Below, one piece after another: positions 17,501 to 25,934 of a stretch of DNA of 64,000 nucleotides. Within the stretch, counting starts at the first letter, position 1. Each line of letters begins with the position of its first letter. Origin of the DNA: JAPYTY01 sp036338435 (lineage in GTDB: Bacteria; Acidobacteriota; UBA6911; RPQK01; JADFOI01). The notes beneath the pieces were generated by a model that was given only the letters and a program-made list of their open reading frames with translations, was not told the DNA's origin and did not search any database. The stretch is from contig JAYZCG010000024.1 in NCBI GenBank assembly GCA_036338435.1, positions 1-64,000 on the forward strand, written 5' to 3'. Position numbers and translations under genes: made by a program.

Positions 17501-17805
17501 GAAATGCCGGTCGTAACCCTCTTATCGGACCTGGTGTGGCCACTCTTGACATCTCATTCTTGAAAGACACAGATTTAAGTGAGGGTGCGAGTTTGCAATT
17601 TCGGGCGGAGTTATTCAACATTCTGAACCGAAGCAACTTTGGGACCCGTGGTATGGGCTTGAATGTTTTCAGCAAAGCCATTGGAGCCCTTGACCCTGAT
17701 ACTGGTATCCCCACTGTTATAGGGCGAAACTCAACTGCTGGAAGAATCACGATGACCGGAACAACGTCACGACAGATCCAGCTTGCGTTGAGAGTAGTCT
17801 TCTAG
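14587..17805 (+). CDS. TonB-dependent receptor with carboxypeptidase-regulatory-like domain
   Basis: The product is 1072 residues. I start at 14587 (ATG after GGGGGAAGTAG) because it gives a proper signal peptide (MRKTNFVLCLVVFTLILAIP, cleavage near VYGQ); an in-frame codon at 14524 would bury it. Order: signal, carboxypeptidase-regulatory-like domain (GTIAGTVSDSTGAVLPGV, about residues 28-115), TonB plug (VTGEAPLVNTT, LPLNNR, GARIYMTGYLLDG), and a long barrel ending in the aromatic-rich QIQLALRVVF, with a terminal Phe as expected for outer-membrane barrels. Aligns along its length with the receptor at 1-3181. Substrate unknown; it flanks the amidohydrolase island, so uptake of the substrates or products is plausible. 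It is followed by a strong terminator. Confidence 0.92.
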   Translation: MRKTNFVLCLVVFTLILAIPSVYGQVRSGTIAGTVSDSTGAVLPGVDVTVTNTGTGQTRSLVSDDEGRYSAPALDLGNYEVRAELVGFQTAVRSGLTVSVGQEALVNLTLSIGEISEEIVVTGEAPLVNTTSATLSDVIDEKQVHELPLNNRNLVELSLLSPGVVQARTASYTGQTTSPAAVKISMGGARIYMTGYLLDGTDITDSSRSSGVGGSAGSLFGVETVREFNVISNNYSAEYSRFAGGVISLVTKSGTNDFHGSAFWFHRNDNFDARNYFDRATQPEFKRHQLGGTIGGPIAKDKSFFFFSFEGFRQNTGRSQTAYVATAKARKGDVDGDGVAEITVNPKILPFLALYPLPNGKDLGNGRGEYYSTGEEPVNEDFITARWDHNFSDSDSLFVRYTLSDGDRELPGSLPVSGWLSDSYANYVTIEEKHIFSPNLINTFRVGFQRTTWSQAIPTDDPCGGNCDGNPLRLSARDGEGFGQFVVSGGFTNLGGWLAGKNVTNMFSYSDDLFLTHGKHSIKAGVNVNRYQNNDKFDGWPGGRYTFTSLSTFLQAKPNEWRGKLNGAVSLRGNRQWVFGGYLQDDIKVTPTLTLNVGVRYEASSEPQEVNGFKHTLGKDPLNAGQPTNDKFFVNPSKMNFAPRLGVAWDPFGNGKTSVRAGYGIFHDTILFYQYANSMRRNCPINTTQFKRGVVTFPRPNVPEAPPKACILGPFTSFQAIEFYPHQPYMQQFNLSLQQDLGAGITMTTAFVGSKGTHLLGHRNINTAKPIGTLNGTKYFGNSGPALPRRNSNYGDITYWEYGYDSNYRGLSASLRKRFENSLQFQFSYTWGKSLDTNTRANVGDVSGSASEPQDTYDVSSNYGPSDHHVEHSMRFNWAYALPGADLTGAARTLLSGWQIQGIVSMNTGSPLQVNLGGGAGLTDYNRDRARGQERPDVAPGREPNSVRNNGRDPEKYFDPTAYALHAKGTYGNAGRNPLIGPGVATLDISFLKDTDLSEGASLQFRAELFNILNRSNFGTRGMGLNVFSKAIGALDPDTGIPTVIGRNSTAGRITMTGTTSRQIQLALRVVF

Positions 17806-17828
17806 ATTCACAGCAAAATGTTGTAAAC

Positions 17829-17867
17829 AAAAAAAGGCGCCTCGCCGTAAGCGGGGCGCCTTTTTTT
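17829..17867. terminator. Strong bidirectional rho-independent terminator
   Basis: A-run, then GGCGCC (17836-17841) with CGC..GCG inner pairing and a CGTAA loop, then GGCGCC and a run of seven T (17861-17867). It serves the TonB receptor on the plus strand and, with the A-run read as U, the metallophosphoesterase on the minus strand. Confidence 0.9.
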
Positions 17868-17934
17868 GTGTTTATCTTTCGAGATCTCTTCGTCTTGCCC
17901 TTATGCCCTTCTGAATGTTTACAAGGACTACTCT

Positions 17935-19026
17935 CTAGTTCATGTCATAGCGAAATACGAATGAATGTTCGGGATCATCGCGCAGCCTAAAACCGATCAC
18001 ACCAGCGGTGCGCGGTGTGAGACGAGAATCAAAATATCCTGCCTCCGTAAAATGGTTGTATGCATCCGTATAGCCGCCGAGTCTAAGAGGCGTATCCGGT
18101 ACTACGTAAACCAAGTTCTTGCTCGGCACAAACGTCAAGATGCGCAACCAACCGTATCCCGTAGTCTGATAGTTCGTGAGAATTTGATGGACCTTATTCC
18201 CATGATCTCCTGTGCTTATTAGATATCCGGCGCCATCCCCAAGAGTGTGTCCGCTGACAACCAGAAAAATGTTTTTGTGTAGTTTGACCAACTTGTTCCA
18301 CATCTCTTCCCCGTCATTTGCCTCTAAAACGTATTGGCCAACGTAATTGTATGGCGTCCAGCAATCATCACTCTCTAGATCGCGGGCAGGATCGCCGACA
18401 CGAAGATCATCGTGACACAAATAGGAATGCGTCACCACAACTACACGTTTTTCAGGATGCGATGAAACGAGTTCATTGGCCCATTCGAGCACTTTGTCTC
18501 GTGGGCCAAATTCGAGGTGAAGCACCATAAACTCCAAATCATTGACGTCAAAAAACGTATAGTTGTTCTCATTTCCTTCTCCGTAGTGGCCGCCATACCA
18601 CTGCTCATTTTTAAATCGTTCTGGTCCGAAATAGGCATTAAAACGTGTTGTATTGCGAGCCGCCACATCACTTAGAGTTCCAAAATCATGATTTCCAACA
18701 GTCAACGCGTATGGGATTTTTGTCTCATCAAGCATTTCATATGAGCGAGATGCCCATTTCCATTCCTCTACTGCATTGGTCTGAACAATATCACCAAGAT
18801 GAAGGACAAACTGGATGTTTAACTCTTCTTTGTTCCCGGCAATCCAAGCGGTTTGAGCGGGAAACATCTTTCGATTGTAGTTGTTTTCCACATACTGCTG
18901 GGTGTCTGGAAGGACAACAATGCTGAATGAAAATGGCACTGTGTTCACGAAACAAAGGATTGTAACGCTTGCAAGGATCAAAATGCCCCAGATAACAAAC
19001 AAAGGGTAACTGAATTTTTTACTCAT
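17935..19026 (-). CDS. Membrane-anchored calcineurin-like metallophosphoesterase
   Basis: This 363-residue protein has one N-terminal membrane segment (residues about 7-28) that should place the catalytic domain outside the cytoplasmic membrane. Phosphoesterase motifs are in order: VLPDTQQY (first metal motif, with Gln where DxH would be expected, a known variant), LGDIV, GNHD, VVTHSY and SGHT. It probably hydrolyses phosphomonoesters or diesters with two metal ions. GGGAGATCT precedes the ATG at 19026. It lies between the strong terminator and a tagged beta-sandwich gene and does not appear co-transcribed with a recognisable pathway. Confidence 0.82.
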   Translation of the reverse strand: MSKKFSYPLFVIWGILILASVTILCFVNTVPFSFSIVVLPDTQQYVENNYNRKMFPAQTAWIAGNKEELNIQFVLHLGDIVQTNAVEEWKWASRSYEMLDETKIPYALTVGNHDFGTLSDVAARNTTRFNAYFGPERFKNEQWYGGHYGEGNENNYTFFDVNDLEFMVLHLEFGPRDKVLEWANELVSSHPEKRVVVVTHSYLCHDDLRVGDPARDLESDDCWTPYNYVGQYVLEANDGEEMWNKLVKLHKNIFLVVSGHTLGDGAGYLISTGDHGNKVHQILTNYQTTGYGWLRILTFVPSKNLVYVVPDTPLRLGGYTDAYNHFTEAGYFDSRLTPRTAGVIGFRLRDDPEHSFVFRYDMN

Positions 19027-19149
19027 AGATCTCCCTATGTAGTTCCAAAGTACTAGATCAATACAATGCGTGTCACCCTTACAAGCACTTCCGTCAACTC
19101 GAATCGCCCTGACGGAGACTTTGTAACGACACTAGGAGAAAAAGGGATG

Positions 19150-19749
19150 CTAGTGCATGTAAAAAAAACAGGCGAAAACTACGGGAGCATAAGCCAAATC
19201 AACGCCGCCGGGCTCACTGCTAACCCGCGCAATCTCTTCCCCAGCAGGAGTAAAGGCGACGACACTATTGTCCAGTGGGATGAGATGTTCTTCATTTCCC
19301 ACTTCCTCAAAAGTAAATTCTTTGACCACCTTGAAGACTAGATTAGCAATGATCCCGGCAGGCAAAGTCCCAGTAGCAGAAATCGTGATTCGAACTATTT
19401 GCGCACCTTCCGGACCTTCATCAATATTAGCTTCAAGAGTTGCCCCGGAAGCTTCCAGATCAGGCGTTAGCTCGGCCCGATCAAAAGCGATCCCCCCCGT
19501 GCTAGGAAAAGAAATTTCGTTGACGATCTTACCTACACCAACCGCCGAGACATCACTCAAAGTCATCGCAATAAAAGCATCTCGAAAGGTGTTTCCACCC
19601 AAATTGGGAGAATCCCTTCCCAGAAGGACCTGCGGCGACTCCTCAAGTGGGGGGGCTTCTTGAGGCTGTGAAAAGGTAAACCAGGGCGCTTGCACCATCA
19701 GAAATGCCAACACAAGCGCTAGACACGAAAAAGACCTTTTCTGTGACAT
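19150..19749 (-). CDS. Secreted cohesin-like beta-sandwich protein ending in CFFYMH (copy 2)
   Basis: This 199-residue protein has a signal peptide (MSQKRSFSCLALVLAFLMVQ, cleavage near FSQ, residue 28), a short Pro/Glu-rich linker, then a beta-sandwich with alternating hydrophobics (VNEISFPSTGG, VRITISATGTLPAG, IIANLVFKVV), cohesin-like in layout. After a hydrophobic APVVFA stretch it ends in CFFYMH and a TAG stop. The start is ATG 19749 with TAAGGA upstream. It begins 44 bases after the stop of the UbiD gene at 19794 on the same strand, so it is probably the last gene of the TRAP-dehydrogenase-amidase-UbiD operon. See findings for the tag. Confidence 0.75.
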   Translation of the reverse strand: MSQKRSFSCLALVLAFLMVQAPWFTFSQPQEAPPLEESPQVLLGRDSPNLGGNTFRDAFIAMTLSDVSAVGVGKIVNEISFPSTGGIAFDRAELTPDLEASGATLEANIDEGPEGAQIVRITISATGTLPAGIIANLVFKVVKEFTFEEVGNEEHLIPLDNSVVAFTPAGEEIARVSSEPGGVDLAYAPVVFACFFYMH

Positions 19750-19793
19750 AGAGTCAATCCTTATGCAAAGTTAAACGACAACAAGCCCGAGCG

Positions 19794-21467
19794 TCACTCT
19801 TTATCTTTGGCAATAGCATGCTCACCGCCATGCTCTTCTAAGTATTCGGGAGTAGGACGACTGTTGTAAGAATACCGTTGTTTGAGATCTTCATTTTTAT
19901 CAATCTCCATTGTCGGTTCATACTTAATATCACCTAATCCATACTCCTCCCAGCGACTGTTAACCAAATCTTCGTCCTCCTTGGACAAAACCACTACAGG
20001 TGGGAAGGGCTGGTTGTTCCAGAAAGGCCGACCTCCCAAATCCCAATTCCTAGTGGCATCGATCAACATCCGAGCCCATTTTCCAGAACCATATTTGACT
20101 AGATCTCGTTCCTCAAAGGGGGTGCTAGGATCTAAGACCGACCCAAAGTGAGATTCGAAAATGTGGATGTCCTTCATGGCAGGATTGACGCGGGTACATA
20201 GTGCCCACTCTAGCTGGCCGTGATCACGAATATCAATGTCCTCGTCAACCACCATCACGTTCTTAAAAGCCCAGTTAGCGAATGACATCCCCCAAATAGC
20301 AGAAGCTACTTGCTTGGCCTGATGCCGATATTGTTGCCGGATCTGCACATAGATCATGAAAAATGGCCCATCCAGATTCATCCACACATCCGTAACACCC
20401 GGCACCCCGCATTGCTCCAAGTGATTCCAGACCAAAGCGGAACTGGATAACGAAGTGATGTACGCATCCTCAGTGGGCCATCCTGGGCGAATACTTTCGC
20501 AAGCACCCTGAGTGATGGGATCGTCCTTGAAGGTAATGCAGTCCACCTTAGAAGTGGGCTTAGGAGAGTAAGCTCCTCCATAGTAACCACAATGCTCCGC
20601 AAAAGGACCCTCCATTCGGTAATCCTTGGGATCCCAGGACATGGTTGCTTCAATCACCATCTCGGCAGAAGCAGGAACTAACAAATCGCTTGTTTCACAC
20701 TTCACTAATTCCAGCGGTTCGCCTGTTATGCCCCCATAAACATCGTACTCAGATACTAGCCGTCCAAAAGCGCTCCCAGCCAAAATGGTAATCAAGGGAT
20801 TGCACCCATATACGTAGGCCACCTTCATGGGCTCTTTGCGACGGCTGAGTTTAGTGTAGTGATCTCCCCAACCTTGTGAGGGAGCTAGTAAATTAGAAAT
20901 GTGTTGCTTGCCGGCGATCATTCCTCTGTAGATCCCCATGTTGTAACGGCCTACATCTGGATCCTGGGTAATTACTGGAGAAAAAGTGTTGATGAATTTT
21001 CCGCCATCCCACAAGTGCCACTTAGGAGTGGGAATGTCGTTGATATCAATGTCCTCGCCTTTAAGAATATTTTGCTTGCAATCGGCAGTTGAAACCTCTT
21101 TAGGAGATAGAGTTCTGTTATATCCCTCCTTCATTTTCAGAATCAGTTCCTTCCGTCCTGCATCCTTAGGAAGACCAAAAGCGAGATTGAAGCGGCCATA
21201 AGAAGACACTGAATTGGTAAAAAGCTTGCGACACCAAGTGTTCGCGTGATCCTTTATGTTGTTGAATTGGAGTGCAACCCCATTTTTTGCTGACATACAG
21301 TAACGGGCGATGGTTCCAATTTCGCAGTCCCAATCTACTTTGGCGTCGACTTCGCGAAATTCACCTTCAGACTTTAATAATTTAATCCAATCACGAACAG
21401 TCTTAACCTCGCGAGGATCGTGGCCTCCAGGACTTTCTTTCTTGAGTTCTTTTGCAACAGTTGCCAT
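19794..21467 (-). CDS. UbiD family prFMN-dependent decarboxylase
   Basis: This 557-residue protein is longer than the other two UbiD proteins in the window, mainly through N- and C-terminal extensions. Key motifs: PTPKWHLWDGGKFI (about 147-160), NMGIYRGMI with R181, and MEGPFAEHCGYY giving E286 and E291 as the catalytic acid pair. The Tyr- and Gly-rich stretch after it fits the prFMN pocket. GGAAGGAG precedes the ATG at 21467. It lies 59 bases after the amidase gene in an operon with TRAP uptake genes, so it may decarboxylate an acid released by that amidase. It could instead run as a carboxylase; the direction is not visible from sequence. Confidence 0.9.
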   Translation of the reverse strand: MATVAKELKKESPGGHDPREVKTVRDWIKLLKSEGEFREVDAKVDWDCEIGTIARYCMSAKNGVALQFNNIKDHANTWCRKLFTNSVSSYGRFNLAFGLPKDAGRKELILKMKEGYNRTLSPKEVSTADCKQNILKGEDIDINDIPTPKWHLWDGGKFINTFSPVITQDPDVGRYNMGIYRGMIAGKQHISNLLAPSQGWGDHYTKLSRRKEPMKVAYVYGCNPLITILAGSAFGRLVSEYDVYGGITGEPLELVKCETSDLLVPASAEMVIEATMSWDPKDYRMEGPFAEHCGYYGGAYSPKPTSKVDCITFKDDPITQGACESIRPGWPTEDAYITSLSSSALVWNHLEQCGVPGVTDVWMNLDGPFFMIYVQIRQQYRHQAKQVASAIWGMSFANWAFKNVMVVDEDIDIRDHGQLEWALCTRVNPAMKDIHIFESHFGSVLDPSTPFEERDLVKYGSGKWARMLIDATRNWDLGGRPFWNNQPFPPVVVLSKEDEDLVNSRWEEYGLGDIKYEPTMEIDKNEDLKQRYSYNSRPTPEYLEEHGGEHAIAKDKE

Positions 21468-21526
21468 GCTTTACTTTCTCCTTCCTCTTTTCTATAGGTG
21501 GATTATAATCAAAAAATTGCCCATTG

Positions 21527-22678
21527 CTATCCCGATCCTTTGTCCTTTTCTCCAACGTCTTCCGTTGGCTCTTCATATACCGTTATCTTTTCCTGGATTT
21601 CGGATCCTTCGGGGGCCGTTAGAATTCCTTTGTCAATCATCTGCTGAACCATTTCCTTGTAGAATTGTTTCCGCTCCGGATAAAGAGGGGGAGCAACATC
21701 GGCGTATAAATTCTTTGGCCAGGTGAATTTTTTAGCTGCCTCCAAGTATAGTTCGCCCCATAGCTCAGCCGGAACATGCGGAAGTAAGCTGATCATCCCC
21801 TTGGTCCGAAATGTCCTGATCTCTTCAATGTTTATAACTGCGGCAGCATAGGAAATATGAGGGCGATCTACACGGGACATGATCTGTCCCTTGTAATTAA
21901 CAATCATGGTATCGGAGCCGCTGGAGCCAGTCATGGATGGAACAGATTCGCTGGTGGTGTGAAACTTGGGACCATTATTGGCTGCAATCATATAACATCC
22001 GTTGTTCGCCGCATGAGCCCGGTTCATGACCTCCCAAAGTCTGATTTGCGCATGATGTTCCAAATCGCCTCCGCGGCAGAGGATCTCAGCACCGTTCATA
22101 GCCAACATCCGGCCTGTCTCACAAAAGTATCCCTCATAGCATATCATGGTCCCAATACGCCCAATAGGTGTATCAGCAACGGGATAGAAGGCATCTAGCC
22201 CAGATCCCACCTTCTCCTTCCAGATATCATATACGTCACATGGAGTAGTAGTACTCTCAGGCGTAAAAACACGACCTTTACGATGCTTGTGGATAACTTC
22301 CCCATTAGGATCTATTATGAAAGCGGTATTGAAAAACCGATCCTTGATAATATCGGGCTCTAGCGCCTTGGCCTGAGCAACAATGTAAACCCCCCATTTT
22401 TTTGCAACTTCGGATAAACGCTCCGTCTCCTCGCCAGGAATTTGGATAGCTATTTTTTTGCAAGCTTCCACGTGATCCATGCGGCTGTGCTCATCATAAA
22501 ATCCCTGCAAAGCACCTTCAGACAGGACAATAAGCTTGGTAGGATAAAGTACATCCCCCATATAGAGGCAACCTTCGACTTGGGGGAGTAAATTCCTCAG
22601 GTTCTTCTTAATATCTGCACGGTTAGTGCATCCATAGGTTTTAGACTGAACGGCAAAGGCCAGATAGGGCTCAACCAC
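21527..22678 (-). CDS. Nitrilase-superfamily amidase (aliphatic amidase / formamidase-like)
   Basis: This 383-residue cytoplasmic enzyme shows the Glu-Lys-Cys triad of the carbon-nitrogen hydrolase superfamily: E54 in VLSEGALQGF, K134 in KHRKGRVF, and C180 in TMICYEGYFCETGR. It hydrolyses an amide or nitrile to an acid and ammonia. The C-terminal extension of about 80 residues resembles aliphatic amidases more than nitrilases, but the substrate is not resolved. The start is GTG at 22678, nine bases after GGGAGG. It is flanked by a zinc dehydrogenase gene (137 bases upstream) and the UbiD gene (59 bases downstream), a likely catabolic operon. Confidence 0.85.
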   Translation of the reverse strand: MVEPYLAFAVQSKTYGCTNRADIKKNLRNLLPQVEGCLYMGDVLYPTKLIVLSEGALQGFYDEHSRMDHVEACKKIAIQIPGEETERLSEVAKKWGVYIVAQAKALEPDIIKDRFFNTAFIIDPNGEVIHKHRKGRVFTPESTTTPCDVYDIWKEKVGSGLDAFYPVADTPIGRIGTMICYEGYFCETGRMLAMNGAEILCRGGDLEHHAQIRLWEVMNRAHAANNGCYMIAANNGPKFHTTSESVPSMTGSSGSDTMIVNYKGQIMSRVDRPHISYAAAVINIEEIRTFRTKGMISLLPHVPAELWGELYLEAAKKFTWPKNLYADVAPPLYPERKQFYKEMVQQMIDKGILTAPEGSEIQEKITVYEEPTEDVGEKDKGSG

Positions 22679-22815
22679 GGAAGAAACCTCCCAACAAAAT
22701 ACTCAGTTGCCACATCTTTTTGGATCTCACGACGGCTTAATATTTGCTCACCCTCCCCGTCTGTGTCAACCCAAAAGCCGTGGCATGCAGGGGATTTGAT
22801 GAAAATCAGCCTAAG

Positions 22816-23919
22816 TTAGAGGGTCGGATCGATAACGGCCTTAACGCACTTGAGGGCTTCAACATCTTCCAGCGCCGAGGTACTTTCCGCCAAGCCATAC
22901 CGATGGGTAACGGCATCCTGTAAGGACAGGCTTTCATTGTGGGCGCTTAGCAGTTGGATAACCCGATGCAGATGTTTAGGTTCCCAAAAAACCGACCCGA
23001 AAAGCTGCATGTTTTTGCGGACGATTAAACTAGGATTGATCGGCACCGGTCCCAGATCTGAAAAAACTCCCATCACGAGATATCTTCCGAAAGTCTTAAC
23101 CAATTCTAGTCCTTCTCCCACAGCCTCTGGGAACCCTGTGGCTTCAATTACTAGATTCGCTTCGCCGATCGCATCTTTTGTTGCCAGGATTCGAGACTCG
23201 GAATCTCCCAATTCCGAAATGTCTACCGTGATGTCGGCCCCTAACCTCTTTGCTAACTCTAGACGCGATGGAGGCGCACCCATCACGACAATAGGTGAAG
23301 CCCCCCCCAACTTAGCCAAAACTAGACAGGAAAGCCCCACCGGACCCGCGCCCTGGATGACTACCGATTCACCCGGCTGCACCCCACTCATCACGTCAAA
23401 TCCACGAACTGCGGTGGGAAATCCACAACCGAAAGCAATCGCAGCTTCAGCCGGAACAGAGTCTGGAATCTTGAAAAAAAACGACTTGCTAGTGAGAAAG
23501 ACATATTCAGAATAGCCACCCGTCAGATGCGGATAATCAGCACAGGAATAGCTCCAACCGTAGGATCGTCGAGCAATACATCCTGTGGTGTCTTTTTCGA
23601 TGACACAGGCATGACATTGGCCGCAAGGATGCCCTGCTACCCAGAAGATGGTGTCGCCTTCTTTGACTGGCTCCCCCACGCTGTCAGTTTTTCGATCCGA
23701 GGCAATTTTATCAATCCGTCCTACACTCTCATGACCCAGGATGACTGGAACTGGCATTCCCTTGACATGGCCTCTCCAGCAGTGAGGATCGGTTCCGCAT
23801 ACACCTGAAAGAACAGTTTTTACTAAAACACAGCCCTCTTTTAGTTCAGGAATGTCAAATTCCTTAACTGGCAGAGGTTCATTAGCATTCTCAAAAACAA
23901 CAGCTTTAGACTTAGCCAT
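22816..23919 (-). CDS. Zinc-dependent alcohol dehydrogenase (MDR superfamily)
   Basis: The product is 367 residues from the ATG at 23919, chosen over the frame's first codon at 23982 because AAAGGGGG sits eight bases before it. Catalytic zinc ligands: C41 in GVCGTD and H63-E64 in GHESVG. A structural-zinc cluster has cysteines near 99, 102, 105 and 114 (HPCGQCHACVIEKDTTGC). The NAD(P) fold has GAGPVGLS. It oxidises an alcohol or reduces an aldehyde or ketone. Second enzyme of the TRAP operon, downstream of the permease. Confidence 0.88.
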   Translation of the reverse strand: MAKSKAVVFENANEPLPVKEFDIPELKEGCVLVKTVLSGVCGTDPHCWRGHVKGMPVPVILGHESVGRIDKIASDRKTDSVGEPVKEGDTIFWVAGHPCGQCHACVIEKDTTGCIARRSYGWSYSCADYPHLTGGYSEYVFLTSKSFFFKIPDSVPAEAAIAFGCGFPTAVRGFDVMSGVQPGESVVIQGAGPVGLSCLVLAKLGGASPIVVMGAPPSRLELAKRLGADITVDISELGDSESRILATKDAIGEANLVIEATGFPEAVGEGLELVKTFGRYLVMGVFSDLGPVPINPSLIVRKNMQLFGSVFWEPKHLHRVIQLLSAHNESLSLQDAVTHRYGLAESTSALEDVEALKCVKAVIDPTL

Positions 23920-24008
23920 AAGGCCCCCTTTCTTGGACAAAACGCGGTGCCTATCGTTGATCATCGCCTCCCAATTTGTCAAGACGGATTGGGTGAGATG
24001 GATGACCC

Positions 24009-25934
24009 CTAGGCTCTACTCTTTTTGAACTCAACCATCACTAGGACAACCGACACCACTGCCCCAAATGCTTCCAGAATCCAGCCTAGGGAAAATATTT
24101 GAGATGGAACTAACAGGGCCAACCCCCCGACAATCAATGAGGTACGAATAAAAAAGGTCAGCGGCCGCATCAGATAACCAATAATTCCCGCCGAGACAAG
24201 CCAAATTCCAAACAGTGCCGTGATCCCATCTCGAGCAATTTCAAAAACTGTCCCCTGTAGGAGAAGGCTTGGGGCAAAAACAAAAAGGAACGGAACCACC
24301 AAGCCAGGCCAGCCAAATCGTACTGCTGCGACAGCTGTTTTCATAGGACTAGCCTGCGCCAGATTTGCAGCCGTAAAGGCGGCTAAGGCTACAGGAGGGG
24401 TGATCATTGACATACACCCGAAGTAAAGAACAAACATATGGGCTGCGAGGGGCATGACCCCCAGCTGAATCATGGGCGGCGCCGCTAGAGTTGCTAGTAA
24501 GAAATAGATGGCAGTTGTAGGCATCCCCATCCCAAGAATAATACACACTAGAGAAGTCAAAGCTAATAGCAAGAGGAGACTGCTTTCGCCAAACTGCACT
24601 AACACAAAGGTGAGCCCAAAGCCCATCCCCGTGACATCTACGATACCTATGATCATGCCAGCAGCACCACCAATGACCACAACTTGAGCTGAGGACACCC
24701 CGGTTATCTTAAGTGATTCTAAGACATCTGCTGGCCGTAACCGCGAACCATGATAAGTAAAGACAAGTCCCAACAAAATAATGGATCCAGCAGCATAAAG
24801 ACCAGCAGTTTCAGGAGTGAGATTGAACTGAAACAAAGCGACCATTAGCACTAGAAAAGGCACGAGAAAATACCAGCCCTCCCGCAAAACTTTTTGAAGC
24901 GGAGGGATCTCCGTGTCTTCGATGGCGCCAATCCCTTCCCTAACAGCTTCCAGATCTGCTTGAACAAAAACAGAAAAATAGTAAAGGATGGAAGGGACAA
25001 TGGCCGCCAACACCACATCTCCATAGGGAATCCCCAAAAACTCAGCCATCAGGAAGGCTGCTGCTCCCATGACAGGCGGCATGAGTTGTCCACCGGTTGA
25101 TGCACAAGCTTCTAAAGCCCCACTTACACTAGCCTTATAACCACTTTTTCGCATCAACGGAATCGTAACAACTCCGGTTGAGGCCACATTAGCCACAGCA
25201 CTTCCTGAAATAGATCCAAACAAAGCCGATGCAAAAACCCCCACTTTTCCAGATCCGCCGCGGGAGTGGCCCATTAGAGAAGCAGCTAAATCACTAAAAA
25301 AGAGTGAGCCCCCGGAACGTAACAAGAGCTGTCCCATGAAAACAAAGATGATGACAATCGTTGAAATAATCCTCAAAGGAAGACCTAACAACGCCGTGTT
25401 ATCAACGCCTAAGAATGAAAACAACTCTAAAAATTCCATAGATCGGCCAGACAGTTTCCCCGGAATCAAATGACCCACAAGCCCATAGGTCATGAAGATG
25501 AGCAACACAGAGAGAATGCTCCAGCCGGTAGTACGTCGCAGCGCTTCAACCGACAACAAAACTAGAATGGTGCCCACTACAGTGGTTTCCACAGGTCGAA
25601 AGAAAAACTCATCAGCTAAGATAGGATAGCGGACTGCCACATAAATTCCCGTGGACAAACCCATAATAGCTAGTCCCCAGTCATACCAACCAACACTGCT
25701 CTGAGTTCGCTGATCAGAAGTGCCCAACAAAGCCATAGCTAGACCTAGGGCTAGAATCATAACCAGGGCTTGCTCGGGATAGAGAATGAAGCCAAACCGA
25801 TAAGGGAGTTCTGCCGCCCAGGCAACCGCTACCAGAGCAAGCAGTCCGCCAAGAACCGGATTCAGCCGTGTAGCCAGCGTCGAACTGGGCTCAGAATTGA
25901 TGTCGACATTGTCCGTGCCTAGTTTCTTTTCCAA
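24009..25934 (-). CDS. TRAP transporter fused permease (DctQM type)
   Basis: This 641-residue membrane protein has about 16 hydrophobic segments: a small Q-type bundle (first four), then a large M subunit with GSISGSAVANVASTG and GMGMPTTAIYFLLATLAAPP, both hallmarks of TRAP large subunits. It should use a sodium gradient to import a substrate captured by the TAXI protein encoded just upstream. The two genes overlap by 16 bases, a sign of translational coupling. Fused permeases of this type normally pair with TAXI binding proteins, as here. Confidence 0.92.
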   Translation of the reverse strand: MEKKLGTDNVDINSEPSSTLATRLNPVLGGLLALVAVAWAAELPYRFGFILYPEQALVMILALGLAMALLGTSDQRTQSSVGWYDWGLAIMGLSTGIYVAVRYPILADEFFFRPVETTVVGTILVLLSVEALRRTTGWSILSVLLIFMTYGLVGHLIPGKLSGRSMEFLELFSFLGVDNTALLGLPLRIISTIVIIFVFMGQLLLRSGGSLFFSDLAASLMGHSRGGSGKVGVFASALFGSISGSAVANVASTGVVTIPLMRKSGYKASVSGALEACASTGGQLMPPVMGAAAFLMAEFLGIPYGDVVLAAIVPSILYYFSVFVQADLEAVREGIGAIEDTEIPPLQKVLREGWYFLVPFLVLMVALFQFNLTPETAGLYAAGSIILLGLVFTYHGSRLRPADVLESLKITGVSSAQVVVIGGAAGMIIGIVDVTGMGFGLTFVLVQFGESSLLLLLALTSLVCIILGMGMPTTAIYFLLATLAAPPMIQLGVMPLAAHMFVLYFGCMSMITPPVALAAFTAANLAQASPMKTAVAAVRFGWPGLVVPFLFVFAPSLLLQGTVFEIARDGITALFGIWLVSAGIIGYLMRPLTFFIRTSLIVGGLALLVPSQIFSLGWILEAFGAVVSVVLVMVEFKKSRA

